Below, piece by piece: positions 16,837 through 25,541 of a stretch of DNA of 64,000 nt. The notes below the pieces were generated by a model, which searched no databases, was not told the DNA's origin, and saw nothing but the letters and a program-made list of their open reading frames with translations. A program made the position numbers and the translations under genes. The stretch comes from Mycobacterium sp. 1164985.4 (GTDB lineage Bacteria > Actinomycetota > Actinomycetes > Mycobacteriales > Mycobacteriaceae): contig NZ_LZMD01000060.1 in NCBI RefSeq assembly GCF_001668575.1, positions 62,001 through 126,000 of the forward strand, written 5' to 3'. How positions within the stretch are numbered: position 1 is the stretch's first letter; every line of letters begins with the position of its first letter.

Positions 16837-18092
16837 TCGGCGAGCTGCTTCTGCTCGTAGAGTCGCGCCCATTCCTTGCGCGGCCGGATCGACACGTCGA
16901 CGTCGGTGGCCTTGGCGCGCAACGCTCCTGCGGTCGCCTGCTCCCTCGGGGTGAGCTTGAACGGATCCCAGCTGAAGAACCGGCAGGAGTTCTCCCACGT
17001 GATCTTGTTGATGTCGGAATCCGACGCACCCGCCGCGTTGAGTTCGGCGAGCACCTGCTCGGGAGCATCGGGCCAGAAGCAGTCCGAGTGCGGGTAGTCG
17101 CATTCCCAGGCGATGATGTCGATGCCGATCTCGTGGCGCAGCTTGAGCGACGTCTTGTCGGTGACGTAGCAGGCCAGTGAGTGCGCACGGAACACGTCGG
17201 ACGGCAGCTTGTCCCCGAAGTCGCGCCGCAGCCACTTCTGATTCGTGTAGTGGCGGTCGCTGCGGTCCAGGTAGAACGGGATCCAGCCGATACCGCCTTC
17301 GGAGAACGCGAATTTCAGGTCGGGATAGTTGCGCATCGCCGGACCCCACAACAGATCCTGCGCGCACATCGCCGACACCTGGGTGGCCAGGATGATCAGG
17401 TTGTCGATCGGGGCGTTGGGCGCCATGCTGATCGCGCCGAAGCCGGTGCCGATGTGCAGGCACATCACGACGTTCTCCTCGGAGAGCGTGCGAAACACCG
17501 GGCCCCAGTAGTCCTCGTCGTGATAGCTCGGAAGTCCTTCGAGGTGCGGCAGTTCCGGCATCGTCACCGCGCGGCAACCCTTCGCCGCGACGCGGCGGAT
17601 CTCGGCGCACATCGCTTCGGGATTCCATGTCGGCAGGATGGCGATCGGGATGAAGCGGTCCGGGTAGGAGCCCGCCCACTCGTCGATGTGCCAGTCGTTG
17701 TAGGCCGACACCATCACCAGCGTGGCATCCTCGCGGTGCATGTTGAGATGACGCGCGGAGAACCCGGTGAACGTGGGGAAGCACATCGACGCGAGGATGC
17801 CGTTGCGGTTCATGTCGCGGACGCGCTCGTGCACGTCGTACACGCCGGGACGCATCTCGGCAAAGCCCGCCGGGTCACGGCCCCACTCCTCGGCCGGCCA
17901 GGACACCACGGCGTTCAGCCCGCTGACGCCTTGCGGACGGCCCTGATACATCCACTGGTCGACGCCCTTGTCATCGGTGACCACGATCGGCGCCTCGTCC
18001 TTGTACTTCGCCGGGACATGCCGGAGGAACATGTCGGGCGGTTCCACCACGTGGTCGTCGATGCTCACCAGGATCAGGTCGTCAACGTTCAT
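16830..18092 (-). CDS. Amidohydrolase-2 family metal-dependent hydrolase
   Basis: A 420-residue COG2159-type amidohydrolase. It starts DDLILVSIDDHVVEPPDM with the first metal His region, has CLHIGTGFG in the barrel centre and ends the catalytic core with WECDYPHSD, the usual Asp/His cluster. Relatives include decarboxylases (ACMSD-like) and hydrolases of aromatic or cyclic acids. It is about 30% alike by eye to the 60689-61855 product. It is divergent from an AraC regulator with only 24 bp between starts, suggesting that regulator controls it. Decarboxylation or hydrolysis of a ring acid is inferred only. Confidence 0.85.
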   Translation of the reverse strand: MNVDDLILVSIDDHVVEPPDMFLRHVPAKYKDEAPIVVTDDKGVDQWMYQGRPQGVSGLNAVVSWPAEEWGRDPAGFAEMRPGVYDVHERVRDMNRNGILASMCFPTFTGFSARHLNMHREDATLVMVSAYNDWHIDEWAGSYPDRFIPIAILPTWNPEAMCAEIRRVAAKGCRAVTMPELPHLEGLPSYHDEDYWGPVFRTLSEENVVMCLHIGTGFGAISMAPNAPIDNLIILATQVSAMCAQDLLWGPAMRNYPDLKFAFSEGGIGWIPFYLDRSDRHYTNQKWLRRDFGDKLPSDVFRAHSLACYVTDKTSLKLRHEIGIDIIAWECDYPHSDCFWPDAPEQVLAELNAAGASDSDINKITWENSCRFFSWDPFKLTPREQATAGALRAKATDVDVSIRPRKEWARLYEQKQLAEA

Positions 18093-18116
18093 ACCTCAGT
18101 AGTACCGTCTATCGCC

Positions 18117-18968
18117 GTGACCGTCTCTGCGCTATCGGACAGAGGTTTGACCGAACCGGCCAACCTGATCGCCCGGCCGAGTCGACGCGTCATCGATCTT
18201 CGGCGGGGCGGCCGAGCCCTCGGCGGCAGCTACCTCTACGAAGGCGACGCGCTCATCACCGGCTGGCACTCGCACGACGTGCACCAGATCGAATACGCAC
18301 TCGGCGGGGTCGTCGAAGTCGAAACCGACTCGGCGCACTACCTGTTACCGCCCCAGCAGGCCGCGTGGATCCCGGTCGGACTCGAGCACCAGGCCACCAT
18401 GAACCCTGACGTCCGGACCGTCGCGGTGATGTTCGATCCCGAGTTGATCCCCCAGGCGGGCGACCGCGCGCGCATCCTCGCAGTGTCACCACTGATCCGC
18501 GAGATGATGATCTACGCGTTGCGCTGGCCGATCGACCGGCCGCGGGGCGACGAGGTTTCCGACGCCTTCTTCAGGACACTGGCCAACCTGGTGGCCGAGG
18601 CGCTCGACCACGAGGCGCCGCTGAGCCTGCCGACTTCGGAGCATCCCATCGTCGCCGCCGCGATGGCGTACACCAAGGAGCATCTCGACGGCGTGAGCGC
18701 CGACGAGGTGAGCCGGGCGGTTTCCGTTTCGGAACGGACACTGCGGCGACTGTTTCAGGATTCGGTCGGAATATCTTGGCGCACATACCTTCTCCACGCC
18801 CGGATGCTCAAGGCCATGGCGTTGCTCGCCGCACCGGGGCAGTCGGTTCAGGAGACGTCGTCGGCCGTCGGCTTCGACAGCCTCAGTTCGTTCACCCGGG
18901 CCTTCGCGCAGTTCTGCGGGGAGACGCCGACCAGCTACCGCAAACGAGTAGGCGGTGCCTCGCTGTAG
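18117..18968 (+). CDS. AraC-family transcriptional regulator
   Basis: A 283-residue regulator: an N-terminal cupin-like sensor (GWHSHDVHQIEYALGG) and a C-terminal double helix-turn-helix (SVSERTLRRLFQDSVG, then VGFDSLSSFTRAFAQFCGETPTSYR split over the second HTH). GTG 18117 is chosen because earlier frame lies inside the divergent amidohydrolase gene. A TACCGT element eight bases upstream could be the -10 of a nearly leaderless transcript. It most likely activates the divergent amidohydrolase in response to its substrate. It converges with a TetR gene whose stop is only 3 bp away. Confidence 0.9.
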   Translation: MTVSALSDRGLTEPANLIARPSRRVIDLRRGGRALGGSYLYEGDALITGWHSHDVHQIEYALGGVVEVETDSAHYLLPPQQAAWIPVGLEHQATMNPDVRTVAVMFDPELIPQAGDRARILAVSPLIREMMIYALRWPIDRPRGDEVSDAFFRTLANLVAEALDHEAPLSLPTSEHPIVAAAMAYTKEHLDGVSADEVSRAVSVSERTLRRLFQDSVGISWRTYLLHARMLKAMALLAAPGQSVQETSSAVGFDSLSSFTRAFAQFCGETPTSYRKRVGGASL

Positions 18969-18971
18969 ACG

Positions 18972-19601
18972 TCAGGATTGGTGGCGCATCTGCCCATCAC
19001 GCAGGAGCGAGTCAGTGGCCTCTTGCCACCGCCGCAATTGTGTCGGCGTCTCGAGCGGTTCGGGAAGATGGCGCTCGATGTGGGCGCGCAGCACCCACGC
19101 CCCGAGCGCCAGCACCAGCGGATTCAGCGTGCCCCAGATCGGATCGAGATCCGGTCGGGTCAGATTCTGCTCGGCGCGCACCCGCCACCGCTCGGCACCG
19201 ATGTCCGCCAACGCATCGAATACCTCTCGCCCGAGCGCGCTGCCGTCGGTGAGCGCGCGGCCGACGTACGCCACCACATCCGGCTCGTCGGCGACGAGCG
19301 ACGTCACCCTGTTACCGATGTCGGCGATGGAATCTGCCGGCGGTTCGGGAATGGGTTTCGCGAGTGCGGAGGCCATCACTCCGAGCACATGGTCGTCGAC
19401 GACCTTGATCAAATTCGCCTTGGTGTCGAAGTGGTGTTGCACTAATCCGAGCGAAACACCCGCTTCCGCAGCGACCGCGCGCAGTGACGTCGCCGACGTG
19501 CCCCGGTCCGCGAAGCATCTCAGCGCCGCGTCACGGATCCGTTCGACGCTCGGACGCTGATCACCACCGGAGGCGTACCGATCCATCCGTACCGCCGTCA
19601 T
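18972..19601 (-). CDS. TetR-family transcriptional regulator
   Basis: A 209-residue TetR protein with HTH region RIRDAALRCFADRGTSATSL and AAEAGVSLGLVQHHFDTKA, then a helical effector domain. ATG 19601 is used; ATG 19586 is a close alternative, and longer frames upstream have no support. It is divergent from whiB6 (19721) across a 119-bp gap and could regulate it or itself, but no palindrome in the gap is strong enough to call. Its stop lies 3 bp from the AraC stop. Confidence 0.85.
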   Translation of the reverse strand: MTAVRMDRYASGGDQRPSVERIRDAALRCFADRGTSATSLRAVAAEAGVSLGLVQHHFDTKANLIKVVDDHVLGVMASALAKPIPEPPADSIADIGNRVTSLVADEPDVVAYVGRALTDGSALGREVFDALADIGAERWRVRAEQNLTRPDLDPIWGTLNPLVLALGAWVLRAHIERHLPEPLETPTQLRRWQEATDSLLRDGQMRHQS

Positions 19602-19720
19602 CGATACCCGCAGGCGAGAGAGTTCACCCCCACACCCTAGCCAGTGCGAAAGTGTCGCCAGCAACGATACACGTGTATTGTCGGCCGAGTCGGGGACCGC
19701 ACGACCGAGAGGAGACCAAG

Positions 19721-20035
19721 ATGCCCGTCGACGAACGGCCGACCGGCAGGACGGCTCGCCCCTTTTCGGTCGGCGCATTGCAGAACGCTCCGATCGGCGC
19801 CTGCGCCCAGGACCCCGACCGATGGGCTCTCGGGGCCGACGACGGGGCCAAAGAGGTGTGCCGGACATGTCCGCGACGCTGGCTCTGTGCGCGGGAGGCG
19901 TGCGAGACGCCTGGGGCCGTCGGGGTGTGGGCCGGCATCCACATCCCCGACACCGGCCGGTCACGCCAGTTCGCGTTGCGGCAACTGCAATCACTGGCCG
20001 AACTCAACGGGTTCACGGTCCGAAGGGCGGGCTGA
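19721..20035 (+). CDS. whiB6: WhiB-family iron-sulphur regulator, WhiB6-like
   Basis: A 104-residue WhiB protein with the four cluster cysteines at 28, 47, 50 and 56 (CxxCxxxxxC core CRTCPRRWLC), the GVWAG turn at 68-72 and a short basic C-terminus. ACAQDPDRW and CPRRWLCARE followed by the RSRQFALRQLQSLAE-type tail recall M. tuberculosis WhiB6, which senses redox/NO and regulates ESX-1 genes. GAGAGGAG precedes ATG 19721. It is not next to ESX genes here. Identification as WhiB6 rests on remembered sequence; the WhiB family itself is certain. Confidence 0.85.
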   Translation: MPVDERPTGRTARPFSVGALQNAPIGACAQDPDRWALGADDGAKEVCRTCPRRWLCAREACETPGAVGVWAGIHIPDTGRSRQFALRQLQSLAELNGFTVRRAG

Positions 20036-20051
20036 ACCGGGTCTTTTCGGG

Positions 20052-20105
20052 CGCGGGTTTCGCGGGGGTTGCCAGTGGGCAACCTCTGCGCAACCGTAAC
20101 CCGCG
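20052..20105 (+). terminator. Nested stem-loop after whiB6
   Basis: An outer stem CGCGGGTT (20052-20059) pairs with AACCCGCG (20098-20105), and inside it GGTTGCC (20067-20073) pairs with GGCAACC (20078-20084) over a four-base loop. It starts 16 bp after the whiB6 stop and ends 18 bp before the next start, so it may terminate or attenuate. Confidence 0.5.
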
Positions 20106-20123
20106 AGCCAACAGGAGACCTCG

Positions 20124-20342
20124 ATGCGCGAGCGCGCCCTCGCCCCCGCTGACAACCCGGCCGCCGAAGCGCTCGCTACGACCGGCCTCTTCCTGATCTT
20201 CACCGCGATCATCGCGGTCGCGGTCGGCCTGGCGAGCTGGGGCGCCTCGGATGCGCCGCTGGCCGCCACCGCCGGTGTGGTCGCCGTGTTCAGCTTCACC
20301 GCAAGCCTCGTCTGCTTCGGCAAGCAGAGCAGAGACGATTGA
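20124..20342 (+). CDS. Small two-helix membrane protein
   Basis: A 72-residue protein with two hydrophobic helices (about residues 18-40 and 45-65), a polar N-terminus and a charged tail KQSRDD. AACAGGAGACC precedes ATG 20124 at good SD distance. I do not recognise a family. It lies between whiB6 and an SRPBCC-like gene with short gaps. Localisation in the cytoplasmic membrane is the only safe statement. Confidence 0.7.
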   Translation: MRERALAPADNPAAEALATTGLFLIFTAIIAVAVGLASWGASDAPLAATAGVVAVFSFTASLVCFGKQSRDD

Positions 20343-20377
20343 GCCGCTCCGGCGCTCGCCTGCGATGATGGCCAGCT

Positions 20378-20866
20378 ATGGCCCGCTGGTATCCCCTCGT
20401 CTCCGCCGACGCTGACTTCCTGGTCTCGGCCCCGCACGTCTTCCGCTACGAAAAGCTCTTCGCAGCGACACCGGAGCGGGTGTGGGGCTCGCTGACCTCC
20501 GACGAGTCGCTCGCCGCGTGGGGACCGTCGATCAAGGACGTCACGTGGACATCACCACGCCCCTTCGGTGTCGGCACCACCCGCGACGTCACCGCCCCAG
20601 GCGGCGCCGTCCTGCGTGAGCGCTTCTTCCACTGGGACGAAGGCCATCAGAAGTCGTTCTACGTTTACGAGGCGACGCTGCCGCTGTTCAAACGGTTCGC
20701 CGAGGATTACATCGTCGAACCGGAGGGCCGCCAGACGCGGTTCACATGGGTGCTCGCGATCGAGCCGAAGAGGGCGACGAGCCTGCCGGTTGCGATCCTG
20801 TCGCCACTGCTGCGAGCCGGATTCGGCCGCATTCCCAGCGGCGGGCAGAAGTACTTCGTCGGCTGA
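20378..20866 (+). CDS. SRPBCC/polyketide-cyclase-like protein
   Basis: A 162-residue single-domain protein with the START/Bet v1-type pattern: an N-terminal strand followed by ATPERVWGSLTSDESLAAWGP, then GVGTTRDV, LRERFFHWDEG and a long C-terminal helix region. Such proteins bind hydrophobic ligands in a deep cavity and act as cyclases, carriers or anti-stress proteins. No catalytic residues can be assigned. It is 35 bp after the small membrane protein gene and ends 52 bp before the tRNA. Confidence 0.75.
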   Translation: MARWYPLVSADADFLVSAPHVFRYEKLFAATPERVWGSLTSDESLAAWGPSIKDVTWTSPRPFGVGTTRDVTAPGGAVLRERFFHWDEGHQKSFYVYEATLPLFKRFAEDYIVEPEGRQTRFTWVLAIEPKRATSLPVAILSPLLRAGFGRIPSGGQKYFVG

Positions 20867-20918
20867 ACCCGCAGGCGTGGATCACGATCGTGGCGCCGAC
20901 ACCGCCGATCGGCTTGAG

Positions 20919-21000
20919 TGCGCGAGGGGGGACTCGAACCCCCACGTCCACAGGACAATGGCACCTAAAACCATCGCGTCTTCCATTCCGCCACTCGCGC
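20919..21000 (-). tRNA. tRNA-Leu (anticodon TAG)
   Basis: On the minus strand the sequence folds as a class II tRNA with a long variable arm: acceptor stem GCGCGAG/CTCGCGC (21000-20994 and 20926-20920), discriminator A, TTCGAGTCC T-loop region, and an ATGGT/GCCAT anticodon stem enclosing loop TTTAGGT, which gives anticodon TAG reading CUA. The 3' CCA is not encoded. Confidence 0.93.
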
Positions 21001-21024
21001 ATGGGCCGTCCAAGGGTAGCGCGG

Positions 21025-21036
21025 TACCGTTGGAAG
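21025..21036 (+). promoter_or_regulatory. Leaderless promoter -10 candidate for lprD-like gene
   Basis: TACCGT at 21025-21030 lies six bases before GTG 21037, the spacing expected when transcription starts on the first base of the start codon. The same TACCGT-N6-start arrangement occurs before the epimerase gene at 47053. Confidence 0.5.
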
Positions 21037-21414
21037 GTGTCCACTACACGGCGTAGGAGGCCGGCGCTCATCGCACTGGTGATCGTCGGCGCCGCCGGCT
21101 GTCTGGCATTGGCGTGGTGGCAGTGGACTCGCTTCGAGTCGGCCTCGGGCAGCTTCCAAAACCTCGGCTATGCGATGCAGTGGCCGCTGTTCGCGGGTTT
21201 CGTCGTGTACGCGTATTACAAGTTCGTGCGCTACGAGGAGGCACCACCCCAGCCCACGAATCGCGACATCACCCAGATCCCTGAGGACCTGCTCCCCCAA
21301 AAGCCCGCAGCGTCAACCCGCTTCGACGACGACGTCGACGACCCCGCACTACGCGAGTACAACGCCTACCTGGCCGAGCTCGCGAAGAAAGACAAGGAAC
21401 ATCCGGCCACATGA
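21037..21414 (+). CDS. lprD: LprD-like membrane protein (Rv1343c type)
   Basis: A 125-residue protein starting STTRRRRPALIALV with two hydrophobic segments and a C-terminus ending LREYNAYLAELAKKD. The pattern CLALAWWQWTRFES and NLGYAMQWPLFAGF recalls M. tuberculosis LprD. A Cys in GAAGCLALA sits after a hydrophobic stretch, giving a poor lipobox-like site, so lipidation is uncertain. The gene overlaps the next one by four bases (ATGA), as expected for the Rv1343c-Rv1342c pair. Function is unknown; membrane location is clear. Confidence 0.8.
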   Translation: MSTTRRRRPALIALVIVGAAGCLALAWWQWTRFESASGSFQNLGYAMQWPLFAGFVVYAYYKFVRYEEAPPQPTNRDITQIPEDLLPQKPAASTRFDDDVDDPALREYNAYLAELAKKDKEHPAT

Positions 21415-21743
21415 CCGAACCGTCGATCACCTCCGCCGAAAACATCCGCAAGGCGCTCCTGGGTTACCGGGTGCTGGCCTGGACGACGGGCATCTGGCTC
21501 ATCGCGCTCTGCTACGAAATGGTGATGAAGTACGTCTACCACGTCGAGGGCCTGAACTGGATCGCGGTGGTTCACGGCTGGGTGTACTTCGTGTATCTGC
21601 TCTTCACCGCCAACCTCGCGGTCAAGGTGCGCTGGCCGATCGGAAAGACCGTCGGTGTCCTGCTGGCAGGCACCATTCCGCTCGTCGGCATCATCGTCGA
21701 GCAGGTTCAGACCCGCGAGATCAAGGAACGCTACGGTCTGTAG
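21411..21743 (+). CDS. DUF3817 integral membrane protein (Rv1342c type)
   Basis: A 110-residue protein with three hydrophobic helices: LLGYRVLAWTTGIWLIALC, AVVHGWVYFVYLLFTANLAV and VGVLLAGTIPLVGIIVEQ. The HGWVYFVYL region is the core of DUF3817. Family function is unknown. It is translationally coupled to the lprD-like gene. Its last 23 bp overlap the convergent MFS pump gene. A second, more distant DUF3817-type gene is at 45376-45756. Confidence 0.88.
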   Translation: MTEPSITSAENIRKALLGYRVLAWTTGIWLIALCYEMVMKYVYHVEGLNWIAVVHGWVYFVYLLFTANLAVKVRWPIGKTVGVLLAGTIPLVGIIVEQVQTREIKERYGL

Positions 21744-23181
21744 TCAGCGCCAGGTCCGGCTCTGACTCCTCAGATTCTTCGGCGTTCGGAATCGCGAGCG
21801 CCGTGAGGGCGGCGATGACGGCCGCACCGGCTGCGATCAGCAGCGCCACGCGCAACCCGCCCAGCGACGGCACCTGCTGCCCCGCCACGGTCGTGGTCAT
21901 CACCGTGAGCACCGCGCCGATGACCGCGCTCGAGATCGACGTGCCCAGCGAACGCGCCAGCGCGTTGATACCGTTGGCGGCCGCCGTTTCCGACACGGGC
22001 ACCGCCGCGTTGATCAGCGCGGGCAGCGACGAGAACGCGAATCCGACACCGACGCTGACCATCACGTTGAACACGCACAGCTGCCACGCGCTGTTCATCA
22101 GCAACAGCCCCGACAGGTAGCCGACGGCCACCACCGCCGACCCCACGAACAGCGTGAACCGCGGACCGTGCACGCCGGCGATCCGCGCGGCCACCGGGGA
22201 CGTCAGCATCATCGCCAGACCGCCGGGCGCCATCCACAGACCGGTCTGCAGCATCGACTGCCCGAGCCCGTAATCCACCCCCGACGGCATCTCGAGAATC
22301 TGCGGGCCGATCAACGACATCGCGAACAACGAGAAACCGACCGCGATCGAGGCCAGATTCGTCGTCAGCACCGGGCGCTTCAGCGTGGTCCGCAGGTCGA
22401 CGATCGGCGCGGTCGTCCGGAACTGCCACAGCGCGAACAGCGCGAAGACCACCATCGACGTGGCGAACATCGTCACGGTCATCCCGCTCGTCCAACCCCA
22501 ATCCCCGCCCTTGGAGATGCCCAGCAGCAGCGTGACGAGCCCGCCCGCCAGACCGATCGCGCCCAGCGCGTCGAAGCGATCGCCGGAAACCGACGGAAGG
22601 CGTGGCACCAGCGCGGCGAACGACACCGCCGCCACCACCCCGAGCCCGGCGCCGAACCAGAACAACGCGTGCCAGTCGAAGCGATCGGCGATCATCGCCG
22701 ACAGCGGAAGCCCCAACGCACCACCGACGCCCAGCGAGGCACTCATCAGCCCCATCGCGGTGCCGACCCGATGCGCCGGCACCGAGGCACGCATCACGCT
22801 GATGCCCAGCGGAATGATCGGCATGCCGAAGCCCTGGAGCCCGCGGCCCACGATGACGGGGACCAACGCAGTCGTCGTCGCCGCGATCAGCGATCCCACG
22901 GTGAGCAGTACGGCGCAGATGATCAGGATGGGCTTGGGCCCGTACATGTCGCCGAGCCTGCCGAACATCGGCGTCGCGACGGCCGCCGTCAGCAGCGTCG
23001 CGGTGATCACCCACGACGCGTTGGATGCGCTGGTGTTCAGCAGCGTGGGCAATTCGGGGATCAGCGGGATGACGAGCGTCTGCATCAGCGACACGCTGAT
23101 GCCCGCGGCGGCGAGCACCGCCACGACGATCGCCGGGTGCCGCGTCCTGCCGACTTCGGATTCGACGGAGGAGCGGGGCAC
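21721..23181 (-). CDS. MFS drug-type efflux transporter (DHA2/EmrB-QacA-like, 14 TM)
   Basis: A 486-residue membrane protein with the DHA2 pattern: an N-terminal PLIPELPTLLNTS, motif A GRLGDMYGPKP, TM4 GRGLQGFGMPIIPLG and motif C-like ASLGVGGALGLPLSA. Length and extra central helices suit the 14-TM group that exports drugs or lipids by proton antiport. GTG 23181 is the start given. From memory this gene is not between Rv1342c and Rv1341 in M. tuberculosis, so it looks like a lineage-specific insertion. Substrates are unknown. Confidence 0.88.
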   Translation of the reverse strand: MPRSSVESEVGRTRHPAIVVAVLAAAGISVSLMQTLVIPLIPELPTLLNTSASNASWVITATLLTAAVATPMFGRLGDMYGPKPILIICAVLLTVGSLIAATTTALVPVIVGRGLQGFGMPIIPLGISVMRASVPAHRVGTAMGLMSASLGVGGALGLPLSAMIADRFDWHALFWFGAGLGVVAAVSFAALVPRLPSVSGDRFDALGAIGLAGGLVTLLLGISKGGDWGWTSGMTVTMFATSMVVFALFALWQFRTTAPIVDLRTTLKRPVLTTNLASIAVGFSLFAMSLIGPQILEMPSGVDYGLGQSMLQTGLWMAPGGLAMMLTSPVAARIAGVHGPRFTLFVGSAVVAVGYLSGLLLMNSAWQLCVFNVMVSVGVGFAFSSLPALINAAVPVSETAAANGINALARSLGTSISSAVIGAVLTVMTTTVAGQQVPSLGGLRVALLIAAGAAVIAALTALAIPNAEESEESEPDLALTTDRSVP

Positions 23182-23227
23182 CCCCGGGATGCTACCGCTT
23201 AGAGGAGCTATACAAAATTTCAGCGCC

Positions 23228-23282
23228 GAACGTGAGCTTGTGCTCGAAATACCCGCCGAATCTCGCGCACAAGCTCACGTTC
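23228..23282. repeat. 16-bp perfect inverted repeat, possible dispersed palindromic element
   Basis: GAACGTGAGCTTGTGC (23228-23243) and GCACAAGCTCACGTTC (23267-23282) are perfectly complementary over 16 bp with a 23-base loop. The right arm covers the stop of the rdgB-like gene. The strength of the stem exceeds an ordinary terminator; it could be a mobile palindromic unit serving as terminator between rdgB and the MFS gene. Confidence 0.8.
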
Positions 23283-23883
23283 GCAGGGCCAATTCGCGTA
23301 ACGCGGGAAGCAGGGCCGTCAGCGCCCGCCCACGATGCGACGCCGCGTCCTTCTCGGCGGGATCGAGTTCGGCGGCCGTGCGCGTAGAGCCCTCCGGCAG
23401 GAACACCGGGTCGTAGCCGAAACCGCCGTCACCGCGCGGTTCGCGGACGATGCTGCCCGGCCACTCGCCCCGCACGACGACCTCGCCGGCGCCGTGCACC
23501 AGCGCGCACGCCGACACGAACGCCGCGCCGCGCCGGTCGTCGGGCACGTCGGCCAATTGCGCCAGGAGAAGCGACGTGTTCGCCCCGTCGTCGCCGTGCC
23601 GACCCGCCCACCGCGCCGACAGCACCCCCGGCATCCGGTTCAACGCGGCGACCTCCAGCCCGGAGTCGTCAGCGACCGTCGCAAGACCCGTCGCCCGAAA
23701 CGCGTCGCGCGCCTTGGCCAATGCGTTCTCCTCGAACGTCGCGCCGGTCTCGGGCGCCTCGTCGAACGCGGGCACGTCGTCGAGTGAGCGCAGCGTCAAC
23801 CCCGACACCCCTGCCGCCGTCAGCACGCGGTGCAACTCGGCCAGCTTCTTCGGGTTGCGGCTGGCCACCAGCAGCTCGGTCAG
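23275..23883 (-). CDS. rdgB: Non-canonical purine NTP pyrophosphatase (RdgB/HAM1)
   Basis: About 202 residues; hydrolyses dITP, ITP and XTP to monophosphates, keeping deaminated purines out of nucleic acids. Motifs are [14 protein letters not shown] at the N-terminus, [31 protein letters not shown] and the closing SHRGRAL. The frame has no ATG, GTG or TTG before TELLVASRN; the codon at the expected position is CTG 23883, overlapping the rph stop (CTGA). GTG 23868 would trim the first strand. CTG initiation is therefore suggested. It is the last gene of the clpS-to-rdgB operon. Confidence 0.93.
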   Translation of the reverse strand: MTELLVASRNPKKLAELHRVLTAAGVSGLTLRSLDDVPAFDEAPETGATFEENALAKARDAFRATGLATVADDSGLEVAALNRMPGVLSARWAGRHGDDGANTSLLLAQLADVPDDRRGAAFVSACALVHGAGEVVVRGEWPGSIVREPRGDGGFGYDPVFLPEGSTRTAAELDPAEKDAASHRGRALTALLPALRELALRT

Positions 23884-24662
23884 CTTCCGAACGCCTTCTT
23901 CGGCGGCTCTTTCGACTCCGGCAACACTCCGGGATACGGCAGCTCCAGGGCCTGGCGCTGGATCTCGAAGATCTGCTCGCACGCACCCATCGCGGCGTCG
24001 AGCATCTTGTCCAGCGTCGAGCGGGGGAACGTCGCGCCCTCACCGGTGCCCTGGATCTCGACGAGGGTTCCGGTATCGGTGGCGACGACGTTCATGTCGA
24101 CCTCGGCGCGCGAGTCCTCGCTGTAGGGCAGGTCGACGCGGACCCGGCCGTCGACCACGCCGACGCTGACGGCGGCGATCGCACACGACAGCGGGCGCGG
24201 GTCGGACAGCTTGCCAGCGGCGCCCAGGTAGGTCACCGCGTCAGCCAACGCGACGTAGGCCCCGGTGATCGCCGCGGTGCGGGTGCCCCCGTCGGCCTGC
24301 AACACGTCGCAGTCGATCGCGATCGTGTTCTCGCCCAACGCCGCGAGGTCGATGCACGCCCTCAGCGACCTTCCGACCAGCCGGCTGATCTCCTGGGTGC
24401 GGCCGCCGACGCGGCCCTTGACGGACTCTCGGTCGGACCGGTCGTGAGTGGCGGCGGGCAGCATCGCGTATTCGGCTGTCAGCCAACCTTTTCCGGAGCC
24501 CTTACGCCAACGCGGCACCCCCTCGGTGACGCTCGCCGTGCACATGACGCGCGTCTGGCCGAATTCCACCAGCACGGAACCAGCGGGATGGGTGGTGAAA
24601 CCGCGGGTGATGCGAACCGGCCTCAGCTCGTCGTCAAGCCGGCCGTCTTCTCTCTGGGACAC
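23880..24662 (-). CDS. rph: Ribonuclease PH
   Basis: A 260-residue phosphorolytic 3'-5' exoribonuclease that trims tRNA precursors. Hallmarks are RPVRITRGF at the N-terminus, [17 protein letters not shown]-type [15 protein letters not shown], and [18 protein letters not shown]. Normal length. GTG 24662 is the start. It overlaps the rdgB start downstream and follows the MBL phosphodiesterase gene by 44 bp, the same order as M. tuberculosis Rv1340. The catalytic region looks intact. Confidence 0.96.
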   Translation of the reverse strand: MSQREDGRLDDELRPVRITRGFTTHPAGSVLVEFGQTRVMCTASVTEGVPRWRKGSGKGWLTAEYAMLPAATHDRSDRESVKGRVGGRTQEISRLVGRSLRACIDLAALGENTIAIDCDVLQADGGTRTAAITGAYVALADAVTYLGAAGKLSDPRPLSCAIAAVSVGVVDGRVRVDLPYSEDSRAEVDMNVVATDTGTLVEIQGTGEGATFPRSTLDKMLDAAMGACEQIFEIQRQALELPYPGVLPESKEPPKKAFGS

Positions 24663-24706
24663 GAACCAACCCTATCGGTCGGTTCGGACCCCATCGCTTG
24701 AGACCG

Positions 24707-25483
24707 TCAGGCCGCGCGGACGACGTCGAACGTCTCGTTGCACACCACCGCGTGCACCGGACCGTCGAACTCGGCCTTGGCCTCGCTGATGACGTCCTCG
24801 CGCGACGTCCACGGCGGGATGTGGGTCAGCAGGAGTTCCCCGACACCGGCCTCGGCGGCGGCCCGGCCCGCCTCGGTGCCCGACAAGTGCAGCCGCGGGG
24901 GCCGTTCCGGCGAGTGCGTCCAGGACGCCTCGCACAGGAACACGTCGGCGCCGCGCGCCAGATCGATGAGGGCGTCGCAGTAACCGGTGTCCCCGCTGTA
25001 GACCAACGTCGCACCGTCCTGATCGGTGATGCGCATCCCGTAGGACTCGGTGGGGTGGCAGACGAGCTTCGGCGTCACGCTCAGCGAGCCGATGGTGACC
25101 GCCTCGTTGTCAACCCAGTGCCGGATCTCGAAGATGTCGGAGAAGTCGTCGACCTCCCCACCTTCGGGCGACGACGCCGCGCCGAGCCGCGCCCAGGTGT
25201 TGGCGGGGCCGTACATGATCCCGCGCTCCTGCGCGGGGGACGGGTGATAGCGCCGCCACACGAACAGCCCCGGCAGATCGAGGCAGTGGTCGGCATGGAG
25301 ATGGGACAGCAGCACGTGCACGTCGTTGGGATCGGCATGGCGCTGCAGCGCGCCGAGCACTCCGCCGCCGAAGTCGAGCACCAATGGCGGGGTATCGGGT
25401 GCGGAGACTAGATATCCGGACGCTGGCGAATCAGGTCCGACAACACTGCCGGAGCAACCGAGAACGGTGATTCGCACACTCAC
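24707..25483 (-). CDS. Metallo-beta-lactamase-fold phosphodiesterase (Rv1339 type)
   Basis: A 258-residue MBL-fold hydrolase with SHLHADH (His61, His63, Asp65, His66), a further metal Asp in YSGDTGYC and a late His in LTHIPPW. The order VLGCSGSVVGPDSPASGYLV at the N-terminus matches the RNase Z/cyclic-nucleotide phosphodiesterase group, and the M. tuberculosis orthologue Rv1339 is reported as a cAMP phosphodiesterase. That is attractive with two adenylate cyclases in this window. GTG 25483 or 25477 could be the start. Confidence 0.9.
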   Translation of the reverse strand: MSVRITVLGCSGSVVGPDSPASGYLVSAPDTPPLVLDFGGGVLGALQRHADPNDVHVLLSHLHADHCLDLPGLFVWRRYHPSPAQERGIMYGPANTWARLGAASSPEGGEVDDFSDIFEIRHWVDNEAVTIGSLSVTPKLVCHPTESYGMRITDQDGATLVYSGDTGYCDALIDLARGADVFLCEASWTHSPERPPRLHLSGTEAGRAAAEAGVGELLLTHIPPWTSREDVISEAKAEFDGPVHAVVCNETFDVVRAA

Positions 25484-25541
25484 TAGCTTGCCATGCCCGA
25501 TAGGCCTGTGACGAAAACATGGCCGGTTTGAGCGACCGAAA

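Noticed and set aside
17181..18116. 312-codon N-terminal extension of the AraC gene
   Set aside because: It lies antisense to the conserved amidohydrolase; normal AraC length is obtained from GTG 18117.
22168..23416. Long plus-strand frames rich in Arg/His opposite the MFS pump
   Set aside because: No motifs, biased composition and full overlap with a well supported transporter.
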